Below, piece after piece: positions 1 through 5,570 of a DNA stretch of 5,570 bases. A program made the position numbers and the translations under genes. Each line of letters starts with the position of its first letter. Position 1 is the first letter of the stretch. A model generated the notes under the pieces. That model saw only the letters and a program-made list of their open reading frames with translations, searched no databases and was not told the origin of the DNA. This DNA is from Flaviramulus sp. (GTDB lineage: Bacteria; Bacteroidota; Bacteroidia; Flavobacteriales; Flavobacteriaceae), in contig JALRJA010000259.1 in assembly GCA_023255235.1 (NCBI GenBank), forward strand, positions 1 to 5,570, written 5' to 3'.

Positions 1-154
1 AATTGGTTGTGGTGGCACGCCTATTTTAGGTATAGATGTTTGGGAACATGCTTATTACTTAAACTATCAAAACCGCCGCCCTGATTATATCAATGCTTTT
101 TTTAATGTAATAAACTGGAATACAGTTGAAAGGCTTTACGCCGAAGCTAAATAA
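1..154 (+). CDS. Fe/Mn superoxide dismutase, C-terminal end (partial, 5' end outside window)
   Basis: This is the last 50 codons of a superoxide dismutase, which converts superoxide to oxygen and hydrogen peroxide using an active-site Fe or Mn. The first full codon is at position 2, and the frame ends in tandem stops (TAA TAA, 152-157). The visible peptide begins [19 protein letters not shown] and carries the family signature DVWEHAYY, in which the Asp and His are metal ligands. It continues with QNRRPDYI and the closing NVINW...ERLY segment typical of the alpha/beta C-terminal domain. The family is usually about 200 aa, so roughly three quarters lies upstream. Metal preference cannot be judged, because the discriminating Gln/His region is outside the window. 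The gene converges on phhA and shares the hairpin at 196-237 with it. It is probably unrelated to the aromatic amino-acid genes. Confidence 0.95.
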   Translation, partial: IGCGGTPILGIDVWEHAYYLNYQNRRPDYINAFFNVINWNTVERLYAEAK

Positions 155-195
155 TAAACCCTTTTTTAGCTAAAACTGGTTGAGATATACTTTTT

Positions 196-242
196 AAAAG
201 AGAATCGTTTGAAGCTTTCTTCAAACGATTCTCTTTTTTTTT
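196..242 (+). terminator. Rho-independent terminator between convergent genes (possibly bidirectional)
   Basis: A perfect 19-bp inverted repeat (arms 196-214 and 219-237, 4-nt loop CTTT at 215-218) runs into an uninterrupted T-tract at 234-242 on the plus strand. This is a strong intrinsic terminator for the superoxide dismutase transcript. It lies 42 bp after that gene's stop and 9 bp after the phhA stop on the other strand. Read on the minus strand, the hairpin ends in four T (complement of 196-199) followed by A residues, so it may also stop the phhA operon, less efficiently. Seen directly: the repeat and the T-tract. Inferred: two-way function. Confidence 0.9.
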
Positions 243-246
243 AACA

Positions 247-954
247 TTATTGAATCTCAGCTAAGGATTCGTATAACTGTTTGTAAGATTCTATTTCAAA
301 ATAATGAGATTGAATGGTGCTGATAATAAAATCTGTATCCATAATTTGGTTAATATCATAGGGTTTTACAATGATATCTTTATCAAAAACATGGTTTGTT
401 TCTTTAAATGATGATATAATACCTGCTCCATAAATTTTGTGCTTTCCCATATCATTAAGCAATCCAAATTCTATGGTGTACCAATAGAGCCTTTGAAGCC
501 TAATAACATACTGTTCATCATGTCTGTTTTTATAACCCATTTCGCCAAATTTTTTCATGAAGTTGCTGTAATCTTTGTTTGCCAATTGTGGTACATGACC
601 AAAGATATCATGAAACATATCGGGTTCTTCAAGGTAATCTAACTGGGTTTTTTTTCTAAGCCATGTTGAAGAAGGGAATTGTTTTTGACTTAATAGTTCA
701 AAGAATTCATCTCGTGGTATGAGTCCATCTACCACTTTTATAGACCACCCTGTAATTGTTTTAAATTTGTTATCTAATTTCTTAAAATCTACTATGCTAT
801 TTGCATGAAGAACATCCTTTAATATGTTCATACATTCAAGATATTCATTGCATGCTTTATCGCTTAGATTTTTAATTTGTCTGTCAAATAGCAATTTCCA
901 AACTTCATGGTCTTGTTTGGTATATTTTTGATACGCTTGTGATTTTGTTTTCAT
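247..954 (-). CDS. phhA: Phenylalanine 4-hydroxylase (pterin-dependent aromatic amino acid hydroxylase)
   Basis: This cytosolic non-heme iron monooxygenase converts phenylalanine to tyrosine with O2 and a reduced pterin. I start it at the ATG at 954-952, giving 235 aa. That ATG overlaps the stop of the preceding gene as ATGA and puts the usual N-terminal block (YTKQDHEVWKLLFDRQ) near residue 10. A longer frame from 999 would add 15 residues lying wholly inside the upstream gene. In the 235-aa numbering the facial triad is visible: His115 and His120 in MFHDIFGHVP, and Glu162 in RLYWYTIEFGL, with the family's spacing. The protein is only the catalytic domain, without the regulatory ACT and tetramerisation parts of the animal enzymes, as is normal in bacteria. 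It is the last gene of the operon, directly before the hairpin at 196-237. Tryptophan or tyrosine hydroxylase activity is less likely, given the homogentisate-pathway neighbours. Confidence 0.95.
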   Translation of the reverse strand: MKTKSQAYQKYTKQDHEVWKLLFDRQIKNLSDKACNEYLECMNILKDVLHANSIVDFKKLDNKFKTITGWSIKVVDGLIPRDEFFELLSQKQFPSSTWLRKKTQLDYLEEPDMFHDIFGHVPQLANKDYSNFMKKFGEMGYKNRHDEQYVIRLQRLYWYTIEFGLLNDMGKHKIYGAGIISSFKETNHVFDKDIIVKPYDINQIMDTDFIISTIQSHYFEIESYKQLYESLAEIQ

Positions 955-1862
955 GGCAAGGTGTTTATAAAATCGTCTGCTACAATTACTAGTTTCCATG
1001 CCTGCTGAATATTATTTGCATCTATAAATACCTTTATTTTGTTATGTACAGTAGTTATAAATGCTTCTTTATTAGCATTAGAATTTTCATGTAACTCTAC
1101 CATTTGTTTGTAAATGGTACTGTAGGTTTTCTTGGTTATTGGAGGCATTTTTTCAACTGAAGCTAAACGTGCTAAATTGTTGCCTGTTAGTATATCACTT
1201 TTTAAAATTGAAGAAGGAAGCTTGTCAAACCCAATAGCCATTTTAGAGCCTGGTTTAGGTAATTCAAAAAGGCTTTCATTATTTGCACGGCAATACCAAT
1301 TTGCTCCCATTCTTGCTATGGCATCTAACTTTTGAGGTGAAATCATTTTCTTTTCGTCTAATATTTCATCTTTAAAATGAGCTAATAACACTTCGCAAAT
1401 AATAAGATTACCCGCTCCTGCTTTTTTACCAAAAGAAATTACCTCGTTTACACGACACTCAAATGAAATAGGTGCTTCTGCAATTCTTGGAGGTAATACT
1501 TTTGTTGATTTGGTTTCTGTAAATCCTGCTTTGATAAATTCATTAACTCCTTTTTCAAATTCGACACTGCTAAGAGACATTTGCTCTGCCATTGAAAAAT
1601 TAACTATATGAATGACTACTTCTTTGGTTTCTAAAATATTCTCTAAAGTATGCTTCGTGGTATTATCTCTTACTCTTCTAGAGGGTGAAAAAACCAATAT
1701 AGGAGGGTTTATACTAAAGCAATTAAAAAAGCTAAAAGGACTTAAATTTACATGACCATTAGAGTCTATAGTGCTGGCAAGGGCAATAGGTCTAGGAGAA
1801 ACACTAGAGAGTAAGTATTGGTGAAATACGGCTGTTTCGGTTTCTTTTGGGTTTATGGTCAT
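951..1862 (-). CDS. Flavin reductase family (split-barrel FMN-binding) protein, role in the pathway unknown
   Basis: This is a 303-aa protein of the flavin reductase-like/DIM6-NTAB family (PF01613-type split barrel), normally binding FMN. Residues about 10-200 form the barrel domain: SPRPIALAST at 22-31, NLSPFSFFN at 39-47 and NPPILVFSPS at 52-61 are the usual FMN-contact stretches, and RMGANWYCRA at 184-193 closes the domain. Residues about 205-303 form an extra, mostly helical-looking tail rich in Lys and Asn, which the shortest family members (about 160-200 aa) lack. There is no signal peptide or membrane segment. It follows hppD by 34 bp, and its TGA overlaps the phhA ATG, implying translational coupling. 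Relatives act as FMN/FAD reductases feeding monooxygenases, or as FMN oxidoreductases. The substrate here is unknown. A role in pterin or flavin reduction for PhhA is only a guess. The family call is firm; the function is open. Confidence 0.85.
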   Translation of the reverse strand: MTINPKETETAVFHQYLLSSVSPRPIALASTIDSNGHVNLSPFSFFNCFSINPPILVFSPSRRVRDNTTKHTLENILETKEVVIHIVNFSMAEQMSLSSVEFEKGVNEFIKAGFTETKSTKVLPPRIAEAPISFECRVNEVISFGKKAGAGNLIICEVLLAHFKDEILDEKKMISPQKLDAIARMGANWYCRANNESLFELPKPGSKMAIGFDKLPSSILKSDILTGNNLARLASVEKMPPITKKTYSTIYKQMVELHENSNANKEAFITTVHNKIKVFIDANNIQQAWKLVIVADDFINTLP

Positions 1863-1896
1863 GGTTTTAGTATTTTGTTTTTACTGCCTTATGGTT

Positions 1897-3024
1897 TTAA
1901 AGGGTGCCTCTTTCTTTTTGTTCTCTTTCAATAGACTCAAACAAAGCTTTAAAGTTGCCTTTTCCAAAAGAACGAGCTCCTTTTCTTTGTATTATTTCAA
2001 AGAATAAAGTTGGTCTGCTTACTACGGGTTTTGTAAAAATTTGTAGAAGATACCCTTCATCATCTCTATCAATTAGTATATTAAGGTCTTTAAGGGGTTT
2101 TAAGTCTTCATCAATTTTTCCTACTCTGTCTAAAACAGTATCGTAATAGCTATCGGGAACATATAAAAAGTCAACTCCTCTTGATTTTAATGCCGAAACG
2201 GTTTCAATAATATTATCTGTAGCAACTGCTATATGTTGTACTCCGGCACCGTTGTAGAAATTGATGTATTCTTCAATTTGCGATTTTTTTCTTCCTTTGG
2301 CAGGTTCGTTTATTGGAAATTTAATTCTACCATTACCGTTGCTCATTACTTTGCTCATTAACGCCGTATATTCAGTAGAAATATCTTTATCATCAAAAGA
2401 TACTATTTGCGTAAACCCCATTACTTTTGCATAAAATTCACTCCATGTATTCATTTTTCCCCATTCTACATTTCCTACCATGTGATCTACATAAGTTAAC
2501 CCAATTGGTGCCGGTGCATAATCACTAGCAAAGGGTTTATATCCTGGTAAAAAAGCGCCTTTATACGCATGTCTTTCAATAAAAATATGCACTGTGTCTC
2601 CATAAGTATGTATTCCAGATTTAATTACAAAGCCATTTTCGTCTTCATGCTTTTCAGGAGAGAAGTATGATTTAGCACCTCTTTTGGTTGTTTCTTCCCA
2701 TGCTTTTGTTGCATCATCTACCCATAAAGCAATTACTTTAACGCCATCGCCATGATTATTAATGTGCTCATTAATTAAGCCGTTTTTTACAAGAGGAGAT
2801 GTTAGTACCAGCCTTATTTTATCTTGTTCTAGGACATAAGATACTTGTTCTTTGTTGCCAGTTTCTAAACCAGAATAGGCAACAGACTGAAAACCAAAAG
2901 CCGACATATAATAGTGTGCAGCTTGTTTGGCATTTCCAACATAAAGTTCAATATAATCTGTGCCATTTATTGGAAGAAAGTCTTGGGCATTTTCAAATAT
3001 TTTTTTTGTTTCAGTAGGTTTCAT
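1897..3024 (-). CDS. hppD: 4-hydroxyphenylpyruvate dioxygenase
   Basis: This Fe(II) dioxygenase decarboxylates and rearranges 4-hydroxyphenylpyruvate to homogentisate, the second ring-modifying step of tyrosine breakdown. At 375 aa it is of normal length. It has two vicinal-oxygen-chelate domains, about residues 20-150 (structural) and 178-345 (catalytic). The iron ligands are visible as His181 (VDHMVGNV), His264 (GVQHIAVAT) and Glu343 (PTLFFEIIQRKG). The substrate/inhibitor-pocket stretch NEPAKGRKKSQIEEY (239-253) and the closing C-terminal gate helix (from FGKGNFKALF at 353) are typical of HPPD and argue against hydroxymandelate synthase. The ATG at 3024-3022 lies 15 bp after the hmgA stop, in an A-rich leader without a Shine-Dalgarno box, consistent with Bacteroidota. 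It is placed between hmgA and the flavin reductase-like gene in the same operon. All key residues appear intact. Confidence 0.97.
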   Translation of the reverse strand: MKPTETKKIFENAQDFLPINGTDYIELYVGNAKQAAHYYMSAFGFQSVAYSGLETGNKEQVSYVLEQDKIRLVLTSPLVKNGLINEHINNHGDGVKVIALWVDDATKAWEETTKRGAKSYFSPEKHEDENGFVIKSGIHTYGDTVHIFIERHAYKGAFLPGYKPFASDYAPAPIGLTYVDHMVGNVEWGKMNTWSEFYAKVMGFTQIVSFDDKDISTEYTALMSKVMSNGNGRIKFPINEPAKGRKKSQIEEYINFYNGAGVQHIAVATDNIIETVSALKSRGVDFLYVPDSYYDTVLDRVGKIDEDLKPLKDLNILIDRDDEGYLLQIFTKPVVSRPTLFFEIIQRKGARSFGKGNFKALFESIEREQKERGTL

Positions 3025-3039
3025 CTGTTTACAGTTTAA

Positions 3040-4197
3040 TTATTCTAACCAAGAGGTAAGATATCCTGGTATTTCTATATTTAATGCGTGCTCGGTAATT
3101 TGTAATGGTTTAAAAGTATCTACCATTACAGCCAATTCTTCGGTTTGTTTTTGCCCAATACTTCTTTCCATAGCACCAGGGTGTGGCCCATGAGGAATAC
3201 CCGCAGGGTGTAAGGTAACATAACCCGCTTCAATATTATTTCTGCTCATAAAATCGCCGTCAACGTAATATAAAACCTCATCGGCATCTATATTACTATG
3301 ACTGTATGGAGCAGGAATAGCTTGTGGGTGATAGTCATATAACCTTGGGCAGAATGAACAAACTACAAAAGCATCTGTTTCAAATGTTTGATGAACTGGA
3401 GGTGGTTGGTGCACTCTACCTGTTAAAGGTTCAAAATCATGAATAGAAAAAGCATACGGGTAGTTATACCCATCCCAACCTACTACATCAAAAGGGTGAG
3501 ACGCATATACATATTCATGAATCATTTCTTGTTTTCTTACTTTTATTATAAAGTCTCCTTTTTCATCATGCGTTTCAAGATTTTCTGGCTTGCGAATATC
3601 GCGCTCGCAAAACGGCGAATGTTCTAACAATTGTCCAAACCAATTTCTATATCTTTTTGGGGTATAAATAGGTCTGTAGGATGCTACAATAAATAAGCGA
3701 TTGTCTTCTGTATTAAAATTAATTTGGTAAATAATGCCTCTTGGAATTAAAATATAATCGCCGGGAGAAAATTGTAATGTTCCAAAAAATGATTTAATTG
3801 CTCCTTTTCCTTTGTGAATAAAAATTAACTCATCGCAATCTGTATTTTTATAAAAATAATCTGTCATAGATTTTTTTGGTGCTGCAAGTTCTATTTGGCA
3901 ATCTTGATTTACAAGAATGGGTTTTCTGCTTTTAAGAAAATCGGTTTCTGGTTTAATACTAAAGCCTCCTAAACACATTGAAAGCATATTTTTATCAACC
4001 ACAATTTTGGGTGCTACAGAGTATGATGACAGAACTTTTTTTACCATAGTTGGTCTGTGAACATGGTATAACAATGAAGACATGCCATCAAAGCCAATGG
4101 TTCCAAATAACTGTTCGTAATAATGACCGCCGTTACTATTTTTAAATACGGTATGTCTCTTGTGAGGTATTTTTCCTAATGTGTGATATATTGGCAT
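3040..4197 (-). CDS. hmgA: Homogentisate 1,2-dioxygenase (short bacterial form)
   Basis: This cupin-fold Fe(II) enzyme cleaves the ring of homogentisate to 4-maleylacetoacetate. At 385 aa it is shorter than the roughly 440-aa animal and pseudomonad enzymes, as I recall for the Bacteroidota type. Recognisable blocks are HKGKGAIKSFFG and PGDYILIPRG (about 128-154, first cupin half), HPFDVVGWDG at 234-243, PYSHSNIDADE at 297-307 and PAGIPHGPHPG at 331-341. By alignment with the human ligands, the iron residues should be His300, a carboxylate at Glu307 (or Asp306) and His336 of the HGP motif. The ATG at 4197-4195 sits after an AT-rich leader with no Shine-Dalgarno. It is the second gene of the operon, 81 bp after the dehydrogenase and 15 bp before hppD, whose product is its substrate. 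Confidence 0.95.
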   Translation of the reverse strand: MPIYHTLGKIPHKRHTVFKNSNGGHYYEQLFGTIGFDGMSSLLYHVHRPTMVKKVLSSYSVAPKIVVDKNMLSMCLGGFSIKPETDFLKSRKPILVNQDCQIELAAPKKSMTDYFYKNTDCDELIFIHKGKGAIKSFFGTLQFSPGDYILIPRGIIYQINFNTEDNRLFIVASYRPIYTPKRYRNWFGQLLEHSPFCERDIRKPENLETHDEKGDFIIKVRKQEMIHEYVYASHPFDVVGWDGYNYPYAFSIHDFEPLTGRVHQPPPVHQTFETDAFVVCSFCPRLYDYHPQAIPAPYSHSNIDADEVLYYVDGDFMSRNNIEAGYVTLHPAGIPHGPHPGAMERSIGQKQTEELAVMVDTFKPLQITEHALNIEIPGYLTSWLE

Positions 4198-4278
4198 TTT
4201 TATAATTATTTTAATTAGACGTTATGGTAACTCATTTTAAGTGATATTAAATGCTGCAAAGCTTCTTTTGTCTTGTAA

Positions 4279-5496
4279 CTAATTAATCAACTCTTTTATC
4301 GATATTTCTAATGCTTTTTTTGTAATATTTTTAGTGTCTTCGTAATTATCCTTTATTTTTTTTAATGCGTTAAAAATGGTATTAGATGTATCATTAAAGA
4401 TGGCTTCATCTGTAATTTCGGCTACACCATTCATTAGAAAAGCAAAAACTCTTGCCATTCCGCAATTGGCTATAAAATCTGGTATAACAGCAACATTATT
4501 ATCTGCATAGGCTAATGTTTTACCAAAAAATATTTCTTTATCAGCAAAAGGAACATTAGCACCGCATGAAATGAGTTCAAGCCCGTTTTTTACTAGCTTT
4601 TCTAGTTGAGTTACATTTACAATTCGCGATCTTGCACATGGCACAAAAATGTCTGTTTTGGTATTCCAAATTATTCTATTCCCTTTATCAAAAGAAATGG
4701 TATTTGGTGATTTTAACCCATTTACATAGAAAGCAATAATCTCATCAAGTGTAAACCCATTGTTATTTATTACCACACCGTTAGTGTCTATTATACCCAC
4801 AATTTTTACACCTGCTTTAGCTAGATAGTAGCCTGCTGCTGCACCTACATTACCCCAACCTTGTATAATAGCTCGTTTTCCTTTGAGTTTGTTTTGCCAT
4901 AATTGGTAATAGTGCTTTATAGATTCTGCTACACCATAACCTGTTATGAGATCTGAAACTGTATATTTTTGGTTTACATCTGGTGTGAACTCTTTATCTT
5001 CTACTACTTTAGAAACACCAAGCCGTAATTGCCCTATTTTATGTACTTTTTGGGCTTCATTAGGGTGAAAAAAGCCGTTTACAATTCCTTCCTGCGGATG
5101 CCAAAGACCATAACTTTCAGTAATAGGAATTACATCATCAATTTCATCAACGTTTAAATCACCTCCTGTACCATAATAACTTTTTAAAAGCGGCATTACT
5201 GCTTTGTACCATCTTTTTAAAACTTCGTCTTTTTTGGGGTTAGAAGGATCAAAATTAATTCCTGATTTTGCTCCACCAATTGCGGGTCCAGAAATGGTAA
5301 ATTTAACTTCCATTGTTTTGGCAAGCGATATCACCTCTTGTTTATCTAACCCTTTTCTCATTCTAGTACCGCCACCTGCAGCACCTCCTCTTAGTGAGTT
5401 AATAACTACCCAACCTTCTGCTTCTAGCTCTTTATCTTTCCATTCAAAGATGATTTCTGGTGCAGTTTCTTCAAATTTTTTTAGTATTTTTTGCAT
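4279..5496 (-). CDS. Glu/Leu/Phe/Val-type NAD(P)-dependent amino-acid dehydrogenase
   Basis: This enzyme performs reversible oxidative deamination of an L-amino acid to a 2-oxo acid and ammonia. I start it at the ATG at 5496-5494 (405 aa, MQKILKKFEE...). A longer frame from a TTG at 5535 would begin inside the candidate -7 promoter element. The N-terminal catalytic domain (about 1-180) carries Lys65 and Lys77 (GPAIGGAKSGI, 70-80), equivalent to the substrate and catalytic lysines, and the catalytic Asp113 in GGDLNVDE. The Rossmann domain (about 205-345) has GWGNVG at 213-218 and an acidic Asp237 after strand two, suggesting NAD. The site of the glutamate side-chain lysine is occupied by small residues (GGAAGGGTRM, 37-46), resembling GPALGGTRM of leucine and phenylalanine dehydrogenases. 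Substrate is therefore uncertain: glutamate, a branched-chain or an aromatic amino acid. It is the first gene of the operon with hmgA, hppD and phhA. Confidence 0.9.
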   Translation of the reverse strand: MQKILKKFEETAPEIIFEWKDKELEAEGWVVINSLRGGAAGGGTRMRKGLDKQEVISLAKTMEVKFTISGPAIGGAKSGINFDPSNPKKDEVLKRWYKAVMPLLKSYYGTGGDLNVDEIDDVIPITESYGLWHPQEGIVNGFFHPNEAQKVHKIGQLRLGVSKVVEDKEFTPDVNQKYTVSDLITGYGVAESIKHYYQLWQNKLKGKRAIIQGWGNVGAAAGYYLAKAGVKIVGIIDTNGVVINNNGFTLDEIIAFYVNGLKSPNTISFDKGNRIIWNTKTDIFVPCARSRIVNVTQLEKLVKNGLELISCGANVPFADKEIFFGKTLAYADNNVAVIPDFIANCGMARVFAFLMNGVAEITDEAIFNDTSNTIFNALKKIKDNYEDTKNITKKALEISIKELIN

Positions 5497-5532
5497 ATAA
5501 TGTTTGAGGATTAAGAATCCATTGTATGTAAC

Positions 5533-5559
5533 CAAATTTAATGAAAATTAAAACACAAA
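5533..5559 (-). promoter_or_regulatory. Candidate Bacteroidota-type promoter for the operon
   Basis: Reading the minus strand, TAAATTTG (5540-5533) matches the -7 consensus TAnnTTTG used by the primary sigma factor of Bacteroidota. A TTTG (5559-5556) lies 15 nt upstream as a possible -33 box, closer than the usual 17-23 nt spacing, so the upstream element is weak. Transcription would begin near 5527, giving a leader of about 30 nt before the ATG at 5496. The site supports the ATG start and argues against the TTG at 5535, which falls within the -7 box. It is based on motif match only, and the region further upstream is outside the window. Confidence 0.4.
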
Positions 5560-5570
5560 TATTGTTAACA

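Noticed and set aside
648..655. Run of eight T (A8 in the phhA message) as a programmed frameshift site
   Set aside because: It encodes part of RKKTQL in an uninterrupted, well-conserved frame. No alternative frame continues usefully and no stimulatory structure is evident. It is ordinary for AT-rich DNA.
3025..3034. Small inverted repeat CTGTTTACAG just before the hppD start as an operator
   Set aside because: The arms are only 4 bp with a 2-nt centre, no second copy was noticed upstream of the operon, and chance occurrence is likely.
4198..4278. The 81-bp gap between the dehydrogenase and hmgA as a separate promoter or a terminator
   Set aside because: On the minus strand a TTTG is followed 17 nt later by TAAAATGA, which keeps only TA and one T of the TAnnTTTG element. 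No stable hairpin with a T-tract is present. An internal promoter cannot be excluded but is not supported.
5204..5500. 98-aa plus-strand open frame opposite the dehydrogenase gene
   Set aside because: It lies wholly antisense to the conserved N-terminal domain of the dehydrogenase, has no recognisable domain and reads like a complement shadow. The same applies to the other plus-strand open frames inside minus-strand genes (for example 439-642, 1132-1335, 1904-2146, 2799-3017, 2960-3193, 3439-3627).
1..5570. A hidden defence system, mobile element, CRISPR array, tRNA or riboswitch
   Set aside because: The space is almost fully occupied by recognisable metabolic genes. Apart from the terminator, I saw no direct or inverted repeats of note, no transposase-like or integrase-like frames, and no structured leader within the visible intergenic stretches, all of which are under 100 bp.

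Overview
The window looks like chromosomal DNA from a member of the Bacteroidota, most likely a flavobacterium (Flavobacteriaceae). The evidence is AT-rich DNA, intergenic spaces with A-rich leaders rather than Shine-Dalgarno boxes, a candidate Bacteroidota-type -7 promoter element (TAnnTTTG), and proteins of the flavobacterial type: a short (about 385 aa) homogentisate dioxygenase, a compact (about 235 aa) phenylalanine hydroxylase and a 405-aa Glu/Leu/Phe/Val dehydrogenase. The assignment rests on recalled family features and not on a search.

Layout. Positions 1-154 (+) hold the last 50 codons of an Fe/Mn superoxide dismutase. A 19-bp perfect inverted repeat with a T-tract (196-242) separates it from a convergent minus-strand block. 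Read in its own direction, from high to low coordinates, the block contains: a candidate promoter (5533-5559); a Glu/Leu/Phe/Val-type amino-acid dehydrogenase (5496-4279); homogentisate 1,2-dioxygenase hmgA (4197-3040); 4-hydroxyphenylpyruvate dioxygenase hppD (3024-1897); a flavin reductase-family split-barrel protein (1862-951); and phenylalanine 4-hydroxylase phhA (954-247). Gaps are 81, 15 and 34 bp, then a 4-bp ATGA overlap, so the block reads as a single operon.

Function. PhhA turns phenylalanine into tyrosine. An aminotransferase or an amino-acid dehydrogenase yields 4-hydroxyphenylpyruvate, HppD makes homogentisate, and HmgA opens the ring to maleylacetoacetate. The later enzymes (maleylacetoacetate isomerase, fumarylacetoacetase), a tyrosine aminotransferase and pterin-recycling enzymes are not in the window. 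Two members have no textbook place in the pathway: the dehydrogenase, which lacks the glutamate-specific lysine and might supply the deamination step, and the flavin reductase-like protein, which is translationally coupled to phhA.

Overall this is a recognisable catabolic operon. I see no mobile element, CRISPR array, RNA gene or clearly new system. The parts worth a second look are the two accessory enzymes and two start-codon corrections.
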